NCBI RefSeq assembly: GCF_963082655.1
Contig: NC_081554.1
Coordinates: 92,324,245-92,388,244 of the forward strand
DNA: 64,000 bases
From: Stomoxys calcitrans
Taxonomy: Eukaryota > Arthropoda > Insecta > Diptera > Muscidae
Reading direction: 5' to 3'
Every line of letters starts with the position of its first letter. The stretch's first letter is position 1. A model generated the notes under the pieces. It was given only the letters and a program-made list of their open reading frames with translations. It was not told the DNA's origin and searched no databases. Position numbers and translations under genes: made by a program. This document shows positions 31,606 to 42,759 of the stretch, in pieces.

Positions 31606-32311
31606 GATATTAAATTGGTGTTGCACTTTCAAATCCCTTTAATTTTAGCACCATATTGCCATGGCCGGTAAATATAAACCGTTTGGAGAGTGTTTTGGAA
31701 TTGGGGCGGCCACCGGCACTTTGCACTGAAATTAGATATCAAATTCGTTCTTTATTCCCAACGGAAATGAAGTTCAGTTTAGGGGGTGCTAGGGCGTACC
31801 CCAAATTCAAAAATTCATTCGTTTCCTAATCTCAAATACCTTTCTTGGTGATTGGACCCAAATTTTAATACCATATTCGTTTTCTGGTCTCCAATACCTT
31901 TCATTTGATACCCTTGTTGTGCCCATCGGACCACTTTCGGATATGGGTAAGGGCGAGGATCTATAGCCTATGTTTCATTCCATACCAACATACACAATCT
32001 GTGAAAATTTATATGTAATCGGTTCAGCCGCTTTGAGTCTATACAGAACAAACAAACAAACAAACAACAAACTCGGCTACGCCGAGAAATTCTTAAAACA
32101 CAAACAATTTGAGATGTTTCAAAAACTTTGTTCAATCAAAACATTTGTGAATGGAACTGGACTTCGTTCATATGGCCACCACGGGCACGTTTCCATCTGT
32201 CAATAGGTTGGACCAAATTTTAGATGACTGGCTATACATTTCAGCCGAAACGGTCGCTACTACGCGTTCAATGTTGGCTCTGAGATCTTCCAACGTCGTG
32301 GGTTTGTTGGT
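31606..32311. repeat. Non-coding repeat, related to blocks at 3.0 and 53 kb
   Basis: Phrases such as TTTTAGCACCATATTGCC, CAATACCTTTCATTTGATAC and an (ACAA)n run near 32050 are of the same type as the repeats at 2876-3700 and 52740-53755. No coding region was seen. The frames are incidental. Confidence 0.45.
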
Positions 32312-32320
32312 ATAGACCCA

Positions 32321-32576
32321 AGATATATTAATTTACCGGAAGTGGCAGTTCCAAGATATATTCATTTACAGTGCACTATCTGTCAAAATCAGTGATTAGT
32401 GCAACTGTGATTTTGTGTACGTTACTAGTTCGCGCCATCTTTCGTTGTTTGTGTGTGTTATAGTTCTTAACTATAATACGCACACACAACCAAAACTCGT
32501 TGACAGAAAGTACACTTCGCGAGAAAAAATTATACCCAGCTGTTTACGGTACACTACTTGGTAGTCATGTCATGAC
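32321..32576 (+). mobile_element. Element A, copy 10, with perfect 9-bp duplication
   Basis: ATAGACCCA stands at 32312-32320 and 32577-32585. The element starts AGATATATTAATTTACCGGA, repeats the start again at 32353 (AGATATATTCATTTACAG), and ends GGTAGTCATGTCATGAC. The doubled left end suggests a local duplication or templated repair. Confidence 0.85.
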
Positions 32577-32607
32577 ATAGACCCATGATATAATGAAGTT
32601 AGTTAGT

Positions 32608-32880
32608 CAAGGCGGATTAAATAAGGTGGTCTCACGTGAACAGCTGTTAACAGCCGGCCAGGTTTGACGGTATTAAAATGTCAGGTTTTTGTTTGCATTC
32701 TCTTTGTTGTTATCTTCTTTCTCGCATATTCTCTGCTCATTTACGCACACATATACACACACACGCATACAAATTTCTTTGTGTGTGTTGGCAAAACGTC
32801 GATCAGCTTGATGACAAGATAGCAGATTGCACCATATGATTTGTGATTGTTGTACAAATGAGACCACCTTTAATTGTGGC
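32608..32880 (+). mobile_element. Element E, copy 3 (hAT-like)
   Basis: It runs CAAGGCGGATTAAATAAGGTGG to ACCACCTTTAATTGTGGCC. It aligns with 17424-17702. The right terminus is altered and no duplication is visible. Confidence 0.7.
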
Positions 32881-33596
32881 CAGTACTGCTAAGTCTTGAT
32901 TGTAAAAAATCGTCAAAATTTAGAAAAAAATTCGTCAAATTTTTTCTTGAAAAAGTCAAGTAATGAGTACTGCTTGATTTGTTTCATTATTACTTTCATT
33001 AAACATTAAAACCATAAATATATCAATTTTTAGAATTCTGAGCCAAAATTTCAATTCAATTTTCTTTAAACATAAAATATCAATAAAATCTTCTATAGAA
33101 ACAAAATGTTTATTAAATTTTCTCCAAAAGCAAAACGTAACTGAAAATTTCTTTAAAACCAAAGTTTCTATGTTTCTTCATTAAAATGTTACTAAAATTC
33201 CTTTAAGGACAAAATTTCTATAAAATGTTGACTAAGGGTTGGTATTCTATTCTGCCTACGGAATAGTTACGGAAATTTTTAAATAGTGAATCATCTAGAG
33301 AAGCTCAAAGAAATCATTGCCTTTTTTAGTCCTACATTTATTAAGTATATCCAACAATAGAAAAAATAAAAAATGACAAACACTTATCTAGTTTTCGAGA
33401 TATAACACTTGCAAACGTACCAAGTTACCTAAAACTTGTGTGTTTATTTTGAAAATCAAATGTTGTTTAACTTTGAACGGCGATATCTCTTAAACTAAAA
33501 AATTTCACATTTCTATACGTACCATTTTTGAAATCGTTGGACAGTTTAAAGGTTACTACTCTATTCTGAAAGTAGAATAGGGCGGGCGGCGCCGAC
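32881..33596. other. No recognised gene
   Basis: This is AT-rich DNA. The phrase GGTT..TA.TCTATTCTG occurs near 33238 and again near 33551 in direct orientation, hinting at an old repeat about 310 bp long. Confidence 0.3.
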
Positions 33597-34030
33597 CGCG
33601 TAATACCCTACACCTACCCTATAAGTACGATGTGGGAGCTATATCCAATTCCGTACCAATTTTGATGGACCTCGGCCGGTGTTTTCAGATGGGCTATTAA
33701 ACAATCCGTACCAAATTTGGTAGTTATAACAAATTGAACATATTTTGTTATGACTACCATTGGCAAATGGGCACCTTATTGCAATATTTCTAAAAATCGG
33801 ACGAACATATATACTATATTCAAATCTGAACCATTTTTTTCCAATTTCAATAGGCTTCGTCTATAGGCCGAAAAACATGCCTGTAACAAATTAACATGGA
33901 CAGACAGACAGATGGACATAGCAAAATCGTATCAGAAAGTGATTCTGAGTCGATCGGTATACTTATCAATGGGTCTATCTCTCTTCCTTTTGGGTGTTAC
34001 CAACAACACATTAGGGGTATAGGGTATAAT
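33597..34030. repeat. Repeat with inverted ATACCCTA-type ends
   Basis: It begins CGTAATACCCTACACCTACCC and ends AGGGGTATAGGGTATAATGG, short inverted ends. The interior has CAGACAGACAGATGGACATAG and GATTCTGAGTCGATCGGTATAC. It is non-coding. I associate this type with common non-coding repeats in muscid flies. The class was not determined. Confidence 0.45.
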
Positions 34031-34190
34031 GGTTTCAAGTGTTGCCACTTTGATTTGTTTGCAATTTTCTTCACTATGAGCAGAGTTCTACTTTTTCCCT
34101 TATTTTTAGCCAACTTTTCATGACATTTTTTTATATTAAGTCTGACAGCATTCAGATTGAAAAGCTAAACAGAATACTCAGCATGAGATA
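34029..34190 (+). repeat. Short interspersed repeat K, copy 3
   Basis: ATGGTTTCAAGTGTTGCCACT through CAGAGTTCTACTTTTTCCC to CTAAACAGAATACTCAGC. It matches 1030-1197. Confidence 0.55.
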
Positions 34191-34247
34191 GGGTTTTCAA
34201 AATATCGTAGGCGCACGCGAAAATGATTTATGCCACCTATTTCTAAG

Positions 34248-34500
34248 CTATATTCCTTTACAGGTAGTGACAGTTGCCCAACAACAAAATATTGAATGCA
34301 CTATCTGTCAAAATTAGTGATTAATGCAACTCTGATTTTTGTGCATGTTTCTAGTTCACGCCATTTTTCGTTGTTTGTGTGTGGTATGGTTCTTAACTGT
34401 AATACACACACACAACCAAAACTCGTTGACAGACAGTACACTTCGCGAGAAAAAATTGTGCTCAGCTATTTACGGTACACTACCTGGTAATTATGTCATG
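34248..34500 (+). mobile_element. Element A, copy 11
   Basis: Full-length in outline, CTATATTCCTTTACAGGTAG to CTACCTGGTAATTATGTCATGG, with both internal arms. No convincing flanking duplication was seen. Confidence 0.8.
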
Positions 34501-35091
34501 GCTGTAACTGAATATATCTTATGTCTATACAGACAAACCCGCTTCAATTGACTTATTGGAAGAAAAAATTGAGGCATTTATTCTTGAGATTCCGGCCGAA
34601 ATGTTGGAATGAGTATGCCAAAATTTGACTAAGCGGATGGACCATTTGGGGAGCAGTCACGGTCAACATTTGGATGAAATAATCTTCAAACATAAAATTA
34701 TCTAGACCATACTATCGATTCAAATAAAGATTTGATGCCTTTTTTTGTGTTTGTTTTTTTTTTTTGAAAACTTTCCTATAGCTCTTAGAACATTACCTTT
34801 TATTTATTTAAGAGCTCGCAGGTGGAAAATTACACTTTAAATATGCAGTTTTAGAAAAATCGCTGAAAGAACAGATTTGGTCCATTTTGACCAACGACAC
34901 CTTTTGAAAACTACTTGTAACCAACATATATAACTGAAAGATGGAGCTTATTTTTACTAACGATATCTGGCATCCAAAAAGCGCAATTGAAAAACGGTAT
35001 CTTTACATATTGTATGTCTTTGAAAAAAGGTTGTAAATGAATTTATGGGAATTAATTAACGAATACGAAAAAATAAATCTAACGTTTTAAG
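34501..35091. other. No recognised feature
   Basis: This is a spacer with a poly-T run near 34757. Nothing was recognised. Confidence 0.35.
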
Positions 35092-35322
35092 CATGATATA
35101 ATAGGTGGCATACAGCAAACAGCTGATTTAAGTTATTTTTTCTCGCGAAGTGCACTATCTCTCACGAGTTTTTATAACGTTCTGTTGTGTGTGTGCATTT
35201 TAGTTGTGAACTATATACCCACAAACACCGAAACATGACGCGAATTAGTTGCACCAATCGCTGATTTTGACAGATGATGCACTCGATTTTTGTTATTGGG
35301 CAATTGCACTTACCTGTACCGA
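35092..35322 (-). mobile_element. Element A, copy 12 (diverged)
   Basis: This is a minus-orientation copy: GCATACAGCAAACAGCTGAT, TTTTTTCTCGCGAAGTGCAC, then CTGATTTTGACAGATGATGC and TTACCTGTA. Confidence 0.7.
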
Positions 35323-36847
35323 TCTCGCTTTGAATTCGAAAACTTTTGTGAAACCAAACCAGACCCGAATATCAACCTTCACCGGTTGAACGAATGTAGA
35401 GAGATAATCTGTTAGGCACAAAATATAGAGGCAACAGAATCTTTGACATACAAGTACTGCGAACAACTTACTTAATATAAGAAAACGCAAATTATTAAAT
35501 TTAAAAATTATATTATTTACGGTTGCGAGATGATAAATAACTGTGCACATGGACACTTTATTTTTACTTACATAATTAATAAGTAATTAATAGAGGGTGA
35601 TTAAACGAAGGCATAGAAAGTAAAGTACTACATTTTTTTAACATTTATATCGAACTTATTGCTAATGCATTGAGAATAAACAAATTACAATTTTCTATAC
35701 ATAAGGATTTCTTACAAAACTAAACCATATTTATTATATTAACCATATTTAATACGGCAAACTAGCGGCTAGATAACATTTATTCTTCCAGTTTTACATT
35801 TTGACTTTATTTTGTTTTTTCCACCAAAAAGGGTATTCACCAGCTCGTTATCTATTTAGATTATTTCTAGTTTGAGGCCGGTATTAAGTTCACGTTTTAC
35901 AGCGAAATCCATATTTTTCTAGATTAGTTTTCTTAGATAATAAGTTTTGAAGAAAAACAAAAATACTGATTTTTTTATTATTTATGACGAAATTTTTATA
36001 AAATTGGTATTTGTCATAAAGATTTTTGACAATAACTACTATTGTAGATGTATAATATATGTAAATATTGGGAAAGATAAAAATTAAACTATGAAAGGTC
36101 ATCCTTATTTTCAATATAATGTATTTTTTTTTTGGTTTTAATTGAAAGGAAAATTTTCTATAAGTAAATATTATTGTTCCTGCTGTTATTATCTGTATTA
36201 TTTCTTTTGTAAAAAGGTATAAAAAACTTTAGACTATTCTGTGGTGATTTGTTTTGTATGTTATAATTTATTTTTCTATATCGAATGAAAGTGACTGTTA
36301 TTTTCGAAACGAAACGAACGAATTATTAATTGTATTTTCGTTTAATTGTTGTACAATAACTATTCAGCCAATCAAATCAGTCGTTTTAAAGAAGGGAATA
36401 AAAAAAATTAAATATTGATCATGCAATCTTAGCATATACATACATAAATTTTACTTGGCGAACGAAATACTTAGAGAAAACAAGAAATTAATACTAAGCC
36501 CCAAAGCTCCTAGTGCCAAATACATTGAAAAATAATTTTTTTATATATTTTTGGACTTATTTCGACGAAAAAATAATCAATATTCGTCAGTAGCTAAGAA
36601 CGAGAACGCGAGGAGTCCATTTGTATGGGCGAAATTCGAAAATGATTCTTTCTAATCAGTTCTTAACATTGTAAGCGGCAACAATAACGGAACGTTGGTA
36701 TATTATTTAATCGGGCCCCATGAATAATTTCCTTTTGTTTTAATATTTTAAACATTTTTATGGATAAAGGTGGTTTTTAAGTTGGTAAAACAAATAATGG
36801 GGTTTCCTATATGTCTTTTTATTGTAAAAAACGCTTTTTTGGACAAT
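35323..36847. other. AT-rich stretch without recognised genes
   Basis: This is A/T-rich, with no coding or repeat signal strong enough to name. The phrase GGTATTAAGTTC occurs at 35880 and again at 36913 in the next feature's loop. Confidence 0.4.
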
Positions 36848-36970
36848 TTCTACAATAAGGGAAACAATGTTTTGTGAAAACTTTATGAATCAGAATTTAC
36901 GCATAAAGGTGGGTATTAAGTTCGTTCACCAGATTTTTTTTCACAAAACATTGTTTCACTCATTGTAGAA
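36848..36970. repeat. Foldback with 33-bp arms
   Basis: The left arm at 36848-36880 (TTCTACAATAAGGGAAACAA...) and the right arm at 36938-36970 are reverse complements with about three mismatches in 33 bases. The loop of 57 bases contains AAAGGTGGGTATTAAGTTCG. No second copy was seen. Confidence 0.75.
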
Positions 36971-37800
36971 GTTCAGTGCAGTCTACTCTTATTTTCAAAT
37001 TTTAGCATTAAAAACGCTAAAAAACAAGCAAAACACTATTTCGATCCAAAAGCGTGGTAGGTTTAAATGTTTGTCTAATGCCTGCCTAAGCGGGTTTGCA
37101 GGCTTTATGTTGGGGAGACAAGGACACCGTCAATGGCTTGGCGGATCTGCAGTTGAGCGTGGTTGCCAATAAGCAACAATTAAGCTAACCAACAATGGCC
37201 GGTTTAAAAGAGAAGTGCTGAGGAGAAAATATGGTTACCGGGGTATGGTTCCTTTGGAAATGTTTATGTCATTAGAAAACTGAAGATTTGACTAATCAGG
37301 AATAAAAATAAATGCGTAAACTTTGAAGACATCAATCCTACCAATGTCGGATTCATGATCATCGTATCCCATAACCAATCATATATAAAACAAATATAAA
37401 AAATAATGGCACTAAATATTTATATGTATATATATGTTTACTCAAGTTGAGTATGTCTGAAATGACAACAATTACATTTTAAAAATATACAAGATTAATA
37501 TGTTAAACCCACAAATGAGCAAAATGGCCCTTGAACTTCTAGGGATATATGTATAAGGTCGACTCCGAAAATGTTTAATCACATATCAAAAATTACATTT
37601 TTGACCTTAGGAGATGATGTTAACAAATCTTCTTAAACAATGCTGGCGGGATTCTTTCAAAAATATCCCAATTCCAAGAAGGAGATTCGGGCTGGGCATT
37701 GGTGAAACTGTAAAAGAATTATATAAATATTTATAAAGCAGTTTTAACTCGTGGTTCGCGGTATATTGAAACTCCACAGAAATTATTAAAAAAGAAGGCA
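36971..37800. other. No recognised gene
   Basis: The 37070-37260 part is less AT-rich than its surroundings but no protein or repeat was recognised. It may be flank of the Maverick-like remnant that follows. Confidence 0.3.
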
Positions 37801-39490
37801 TGTTTAAACATTAAAAACAAATGATGAAAACATCATCCTACAATGACGAAATATACCATGTCATTTTGCATCACAGTGGATTTTAAAGGGTTAAATTTCC
37901 CACTATCCCTAAAACACATTACATTGTTCGAAGCGAGTAATCCGTTAATCAACGTAAATGTTTTCGGTTACGAAAATAATCAGGTCTTTGGAACTTACTA
38001 CCTCACGAAAGAAAAAAACATCATCATATCTTATAATACTTCATGAGGATGATAAATTTTATTACATATGGATTAAGCAAATGACACGGTAATACAACTA
38101 CAAATTTATCAACAGTAAGACAATATCTTGGTATCCACAATTCACAACTTACATGTGACTTGCTGTCCATAATTGCAAGGGATGCCTATAATACTTTATG
38201 CCATTGAGAGATATAATGAGAATAAGAAGGAATAAAGAGATCTCGTAACAACACTACCAGACCAACAAGATAAGGTGCTAAAGTTCAAAAATTATGGAAA
38301 AAAGGAATGTAATTTATGTATATGCTGAAAGCGTTTTGGAGGATGTGCAAACAGGCGACCAAAATGGCTAAACGAGAACTTTAAAAAAGCTCGTACCTTG
38401 TGCATTTAATTATTATATAAATTGTAGTTTCGATAATAGCTTAAATAAGTTTTTTTCATATAGTGGTCCTGATGCACCTAAAATATTTTTGCAAAACTTA
38501 ATAAACGATTGTAAATTTGGTTTTGATACATATTTGACGAAAACAACCCCTAGATTTTTTGATCCCCTGGAAAGAAATAGATTTTATGAGAAGCGAAATC
38601 TGTCACATATATAACCAAACTTTTAACGGGTAAATATAGAGGACCCGCACCATCTGTTCTTTAAGGAATTGATAAATCTGGATGGTGAAATAAAAGTTCT
38701 TGCTTTAAACAAAGAATTATAAATATATTTGTCGTATTACATTAGCAATTGCCCCCTTTGGGGCCTTTGATCCAAAGCGCAGAGGTTAACATGTCCGCCT
38801 ATGACGCTGAACGCCTGGGTTCGAATCCTGGCGAGACCATCAGAAAAAATTTTCAGTGGTGGTTTTTCCCTCCTAATGCTGGAAACATTTGTGAGGTACT
38901 ATGTCATGTAAAACTTCCCTCCTAAGAGATGTCTCACTGCGGCACGCCGTTCGGACTCGTCTATAAAAAGGAGGCCCCTTATCATTAAGCTCAAATTTGC
39001 CCTTGTTCCTTAGCGGAATGTTCATGGGCAAAATTTGCATTTGCATTGCCCCCAAAGTGAAAAATGTTACAATAAGCTAACAGACAGCGAATGAACATTA
39101 GAAGACTATAAGCATGCACAGGATGTTTGTTCACACTTTTTATGTCAAACTTTTAAAGATTATATGGAAATATATTTGAAAATTGACATTAAGTTACTAG
39201 TTGAAAGTTTTCGCAATTTATGTATATGTATGTTTACACAAACTCAATCCATGTCAATATTTAACGGCACCATCACTATCATAGGATGCATTTCTACTTT
39301 GTGCAGGTGTTAAACTTGAGCTCTTTACAGACATTAATGTGAATAGTTTTTGTAAAAATGGAGTAAAGGGTGTTCGACGAGATACTCAGTAGCTAACATT
39401 GAAGGTATGCCTTATTATAATAAACACAACCACGATGTCAATTATTATTTGGACGTTAATAAATTATATGGCAAGGCCATGTAACAAGGC
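37800..39490 (+). pseudogene. Maverick/Polinton-type DNA polymerase B remnant
   Basis: Broken plus-strand frames in order resemble the protein-primed family B polymerase of Maverick/Polinton elements. At 37843-38046 is an N-terminal segment (FPLSLKHITLFEASNPLINV; VFGTYYLTKEKN). At about 38398-38611 is an exonuclease-region segment (CAFNYYINCSFDNSLNKF; DAPKIFLQNLINDCKFGF). After the SINE2 insertion, about 39100-39190 holds FKDYMEIYLKIDIKLLVESF, and about 39455-39483 holds DVNKLYGKAM, which fits polymerase motif A. At least four frameshifts or stops and a 288-bp SINE2 (38757-39044) make it dead. Later polymerase motifs, capsid, integrase and protease parts are not found. The next DNA is unrelated tandem repeat. 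Confidence 0.65.
38757..39044 (+). mobile_element. SINE2 copy e, intact, with target duplication
   Basis: This is the best SINE2 copy. ATTGCCCCC flanks it at 38748-38756 and 39045-39053. It has a tRNA-like head (AAAGCGCAGAGGTTAACATG), B box GGTTCGAATCC near 38819-38829, body with CCTCCTAATGCTGGAAACAT and CGGCACGCCGTTCGGACTCG, and a tail ending AAATTTGCATTTGC. It splits the Maverick-like polymerase remnant, so it inserted later. Confidence 0.9.
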
Positions 39491-39589
39491 TGAACCACAT
39501 TTAACAAAAATGGATTGGAATCTACTAAAACTCACTGTGCCAAATTTCATCGAAATCGGATGAAAAATTCTCCTATTATGAGTTCAATA

Positions 39590-39800
39590 CTCCATATCAA
39601 GAGATCGGTCTACATGGCAGCTATATCCAAATATGGCTCAATACCCTGCATCGGGCTCAATACCCTACATCGGGAGATCGGTCTATATGGCAGCTAATAT
39701 ATAATAATAAATGGATCTTTTATGACCTTAATACCCTATATCGGGAAGTCGGCCTATAGGGCAGCTATATCGAAATATGGTCCGATCTGGACCACACTTC
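39590..39800 (+). repeat. Short tandem array of GGCAGCTATAT units
   Basis: Three units share AGATCGGTCTA.ATGGCAGCTA and AATACCCT..ATCGGG. It is related to the array at 30775-31460. Confidence 0.6.
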
Positions 39801-39979
39801 ACAGAAATGGGATATGGAATCAGAACGTCAGGTTTATATATAAGGAATCCGAAATCATCAAAAATTGTTTCGGAAATGTTTTTATACCCAGGATATCTGC
39901 AAAATTATAAATACCCAGCATTTGGGTATATATGGGTACATACCCGGGTAGTTACCCAAAAGGTATTTACCCATCGCCC

Positions 39980-41090
39980 ATCTTTTCAAAAATTTTCAAA
40001 TAAAACCTTAAAGGTGGAATCATATATTGTCGGGGATTTAAATTTCAAAGAAAAAGGCCAATGGTTAAAGATGAATTCAAATGTTATAGGGCATTTAATC
40101 TTAGAGTTTAATAAAATTCGAGAACGATGGATAAAAATAGCAGTTGTTCGGATGAAATAAAAAGTACGTTAATACGAGTATACGGAATCCAAAGGGTTGG
40201 TTGAATGTTAGTTTAATGTGTTCATTTTTTTTCTTTCTGTTTATTTGTAGATCAATTTAGAAGAACAATTGGGAAAGAGTTCCTTACAAGATATTCAACA
40301 CTCAGGTTGGATAAATTTATTTACTCGATTCCTCGAACATTTTCAATTAACCGTCCACGAGGATTTAATTTTAGAGTTTATTAAAATTTCGGAACGATAT
40401 CCCTGGACAGAAATCAAAGAGTTGCTTTAATGGGTTGATATTTTCCTTTGTTATTATTTTGCAGATCAATTTAGAAGGATGACTGGCAAAGAGTTCCCAG
40501 TAAAATATTCAACACTCAGTTTGGATAAATTTATTCTCTGTATTCTTTTGCATGAAATTAATAAATTTGGGTGAAGCCATCGAACATTTTAAAATAAAAC
40601 GTCCATGATTAAAGAAGGAATCAAATATTGTAGGCGATTAAGTGTTATGAATTAAAAATAAAAAGTAAATTAATATACGGAAACCAAAGAATTGGTTTAA
40701 ATTGTTAATGTTTTTTTTTTCTTTTATTTGTAGATCAATTTAGAACGATGACGGGGAAAAGTTCCCAGCAAGATATTCAACAATCAGGTTAGATACATTT
40801 ATTCTCTCGATTCCTTTGAATGAGGTTCATTTGTTTGGGTTAAAGATGAAATCAAATACTGTCGGGGATTAGAGTTTATTAAAATTCGGGAACGATGTCC
40901 GTGGATAAATAGGGATGCTAAAAAAATTCCTAGTTCGAGAATTACCTCCGAGGGCATGTCTTCGGGTGAAATAAAAAGTAAGTTAATACCCGGTTTAGTG
41001 TTAATATTTCTTCCGTCTTTTTATTTGTAGATCAATAAAGAAGGATGACTGCGAAAGCATTCCCAATATGAAATTCAACACTCAGGTTGA
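39980..41090 (+). repeat. Two-exon module duplicated four times
   Basis: Four near-identical 54-55-base blocks at 40251-40305, 40465-40519, 40734-40787 and 41031-41085 each follow a pyrimidine-rich TTATTTGTAG or TTTGCAG and end CTCAG or ATCAG before GTT, so they look like exons. Read in one frame they give FRRMTGKEFPVKYSTL-type peptides. Before three of them lies a partner block: at about 40105, 40370 and 40870 a frame such as EFIKIRERCPWINRDAKKIP, ending SGEIK before GTAAGT or a variant. Splicing the pair keeps the frame. Copies 2 and 3 carry stops or base losses, so not all can be functional. I do not recognise the protein. Unit spacing is 214, 269 and 297 bases. No transposon ends were seen. 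Confidence 0.55.
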
Positions 41091-41481
41091 ATAAATTTAT
41101 TATGTCTTTTCCTTTTATGACTGCCGTTGAGAGAGAAAATAATTTAATATTTTTTTATATTAGCCCAAACTAAAGAATCTGTAATTTAAATTGAATACTT
41201 CAATATATACATATTCAAATCAGTTTTGGTTTTTATTTATTTTGTTTTTTTTTTTATTTTCTTTATTAATGCTTTTTATATATTGCGCAGCATATTTGTA
41301 AGAATTTGGTCACAGTTTTCGATAACCACAAATAAACTACCAAGCAGTAGTAACTGTAGGCTCTCTTTGACATTTTGTTATAATTTGAGAAATGGCAAAG
41401 TCCATAGGTACTAAATTAAGCGCATTATCAAAATCAAAAATAATTTCAAAATGTTTTCTATCATCTATATTTCACTAAAAT
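41091..41481. other. AT-rich spacer
   Basis: T-rich DNA on the plus strand (about 41225-41280). Nothing was recognised. Confidence 0.35.
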
Positions 41482-42290
41482 TTACACTGATATAATCGAT
41501 GCGTTTTCACTCGTTTGTTCCTCGTTGACTTCGACCTCCTCAGAATCGATTATAATTTCCACGTTCTCATCGTGATTTAATTGCGAGAAATCGGAAGCAT
41601 TCCATTCGTTGAAATCCGCCTGTACTTCTTCCAAGTTATTCATCATTTCTGCTATGCTTTCATCCTTCTCTTCATCTTGTTCCATTTCTCGAAGCCATTA
41701 ATTTTTTGTCCTTCTGTTATTTCCACATCCTCAGAAGCATTCCTATTGTCCACGTTCTCCCTTCCCTCTAATTGTGTGAAATCAGAATCGTTCTTTTGAT
41801 TGAAATCGTGACTATTCGGCTCTCCTTCTGATACATCTAAATACCATCGGCTTTGTGCCACTTTCATTCAAATTTTCTTCGTCGTTGACAGCTTCATCCT
41901 CAGGATGGTTTCGCAATTGCGAGAAATTGGAACAGTTCCAAAATCATCCAGCTGTCCTTCAGCTATGTTCTCCGTTTTTTCTTTGTTGGGTTCTTCATCC
42001 TCGAGATGATTTCGCAATTGCATGAAATCGGAATCATCGAGACCATCCCATTGTCCTTACGCGAAGTCCTCCATTTCTTCTTTGTTAAGTGCTTCATCCT
42101 CAGTAAGATTTGGAAAGTGCGTGAAATCGGAACCTTCCCATTGAGGTAAATCGATACCATCAAGATGTCGTTCTGCCAAGTCATCCATTTCTTCTTTGTT
42201 GAGTGTTTCATCCTCAAGATGATTTCTCAATTGATGAGAAATCGAAATCGCTCCATTAATTGAAGTCGATTCCTTCTATCAACGTCCTTG
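41482..42290 (-). pseudogene. Acidic tandem-repeat reading frame, broken
   Basis: On the minus strand at least five units of about 100-115 bases encode acidic, asparagine/glutamine-rich repeats. They are readable in pieces such as EDEALNKEEMEDFA, LDGIDLPQWEGSDFTHF and EEVQADFNEWNASDFSQL. Shared landmarks are E-D-E, N-K-E-E-M and a G/D-S-D-F motif. Frameshifts fall between units, so the longest uninterrupted pieces are 60-85 codons. Acidic repeats of this kind are usually disordered. I know no family that matches, and no promoter or splice sites stand out. It lies directly next to the duplicated exon module and may belong to the same expanding locus, although on the opposite strand. Confidence 0.4.
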
Positions 42291-42759
42291 TATTAACTGC
42301 TGTCACATTTCCTTTTTTTTATTTTATAAAATTGACCACACTCTTTGAAGTACAAGGAAATATTACATATAGGAAGTTATTTTCCCTTATACATAAATGC
42401 ATTTGTTTATAAACAAATCGATTTCCTATAAACAATTATGAGGAATGTGCCAAACATGTGCCAAACATTATAAGTGGATCACTCAACTGTATTCTTATAG
42501 TTGGGTGAAAAAGACTGTACATCCAAAAACATGCTTCATACACATTTTAAGAAATTAGTAAATAAATATAAGTAAATTCTTTACGGGCAGTGTACTACAA
42601 TACACACTCACACGTTATCATAGCTTGAAGACCACAGCTTCGTCATCAAGTCGAAAAATCTTAAAGCAGCAGCTTCAAAACCAAAGTCTTATCACTCAGC
42701 CATATAAAACAATCAAACGCAATGAATAACTAAAATGCAACAAATTGAAAGCGTAGAGG
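42291..42759. other. Spacer, possibly retroelement leader
   Basis: AT-rich DNA leading into Gypsy gag remnants. LTR boundaries and a primer-binding site could not be identified. Confidence 0.3.

Noticed and set aside
39777..40160. 127-codon plus frame as a single gene
   Set aside because: Its first half is translated GGCAGCTATAT repeat flank. Only the last part (about 40100-40160) belongs to the duplicated module, so it was treated within that feature.
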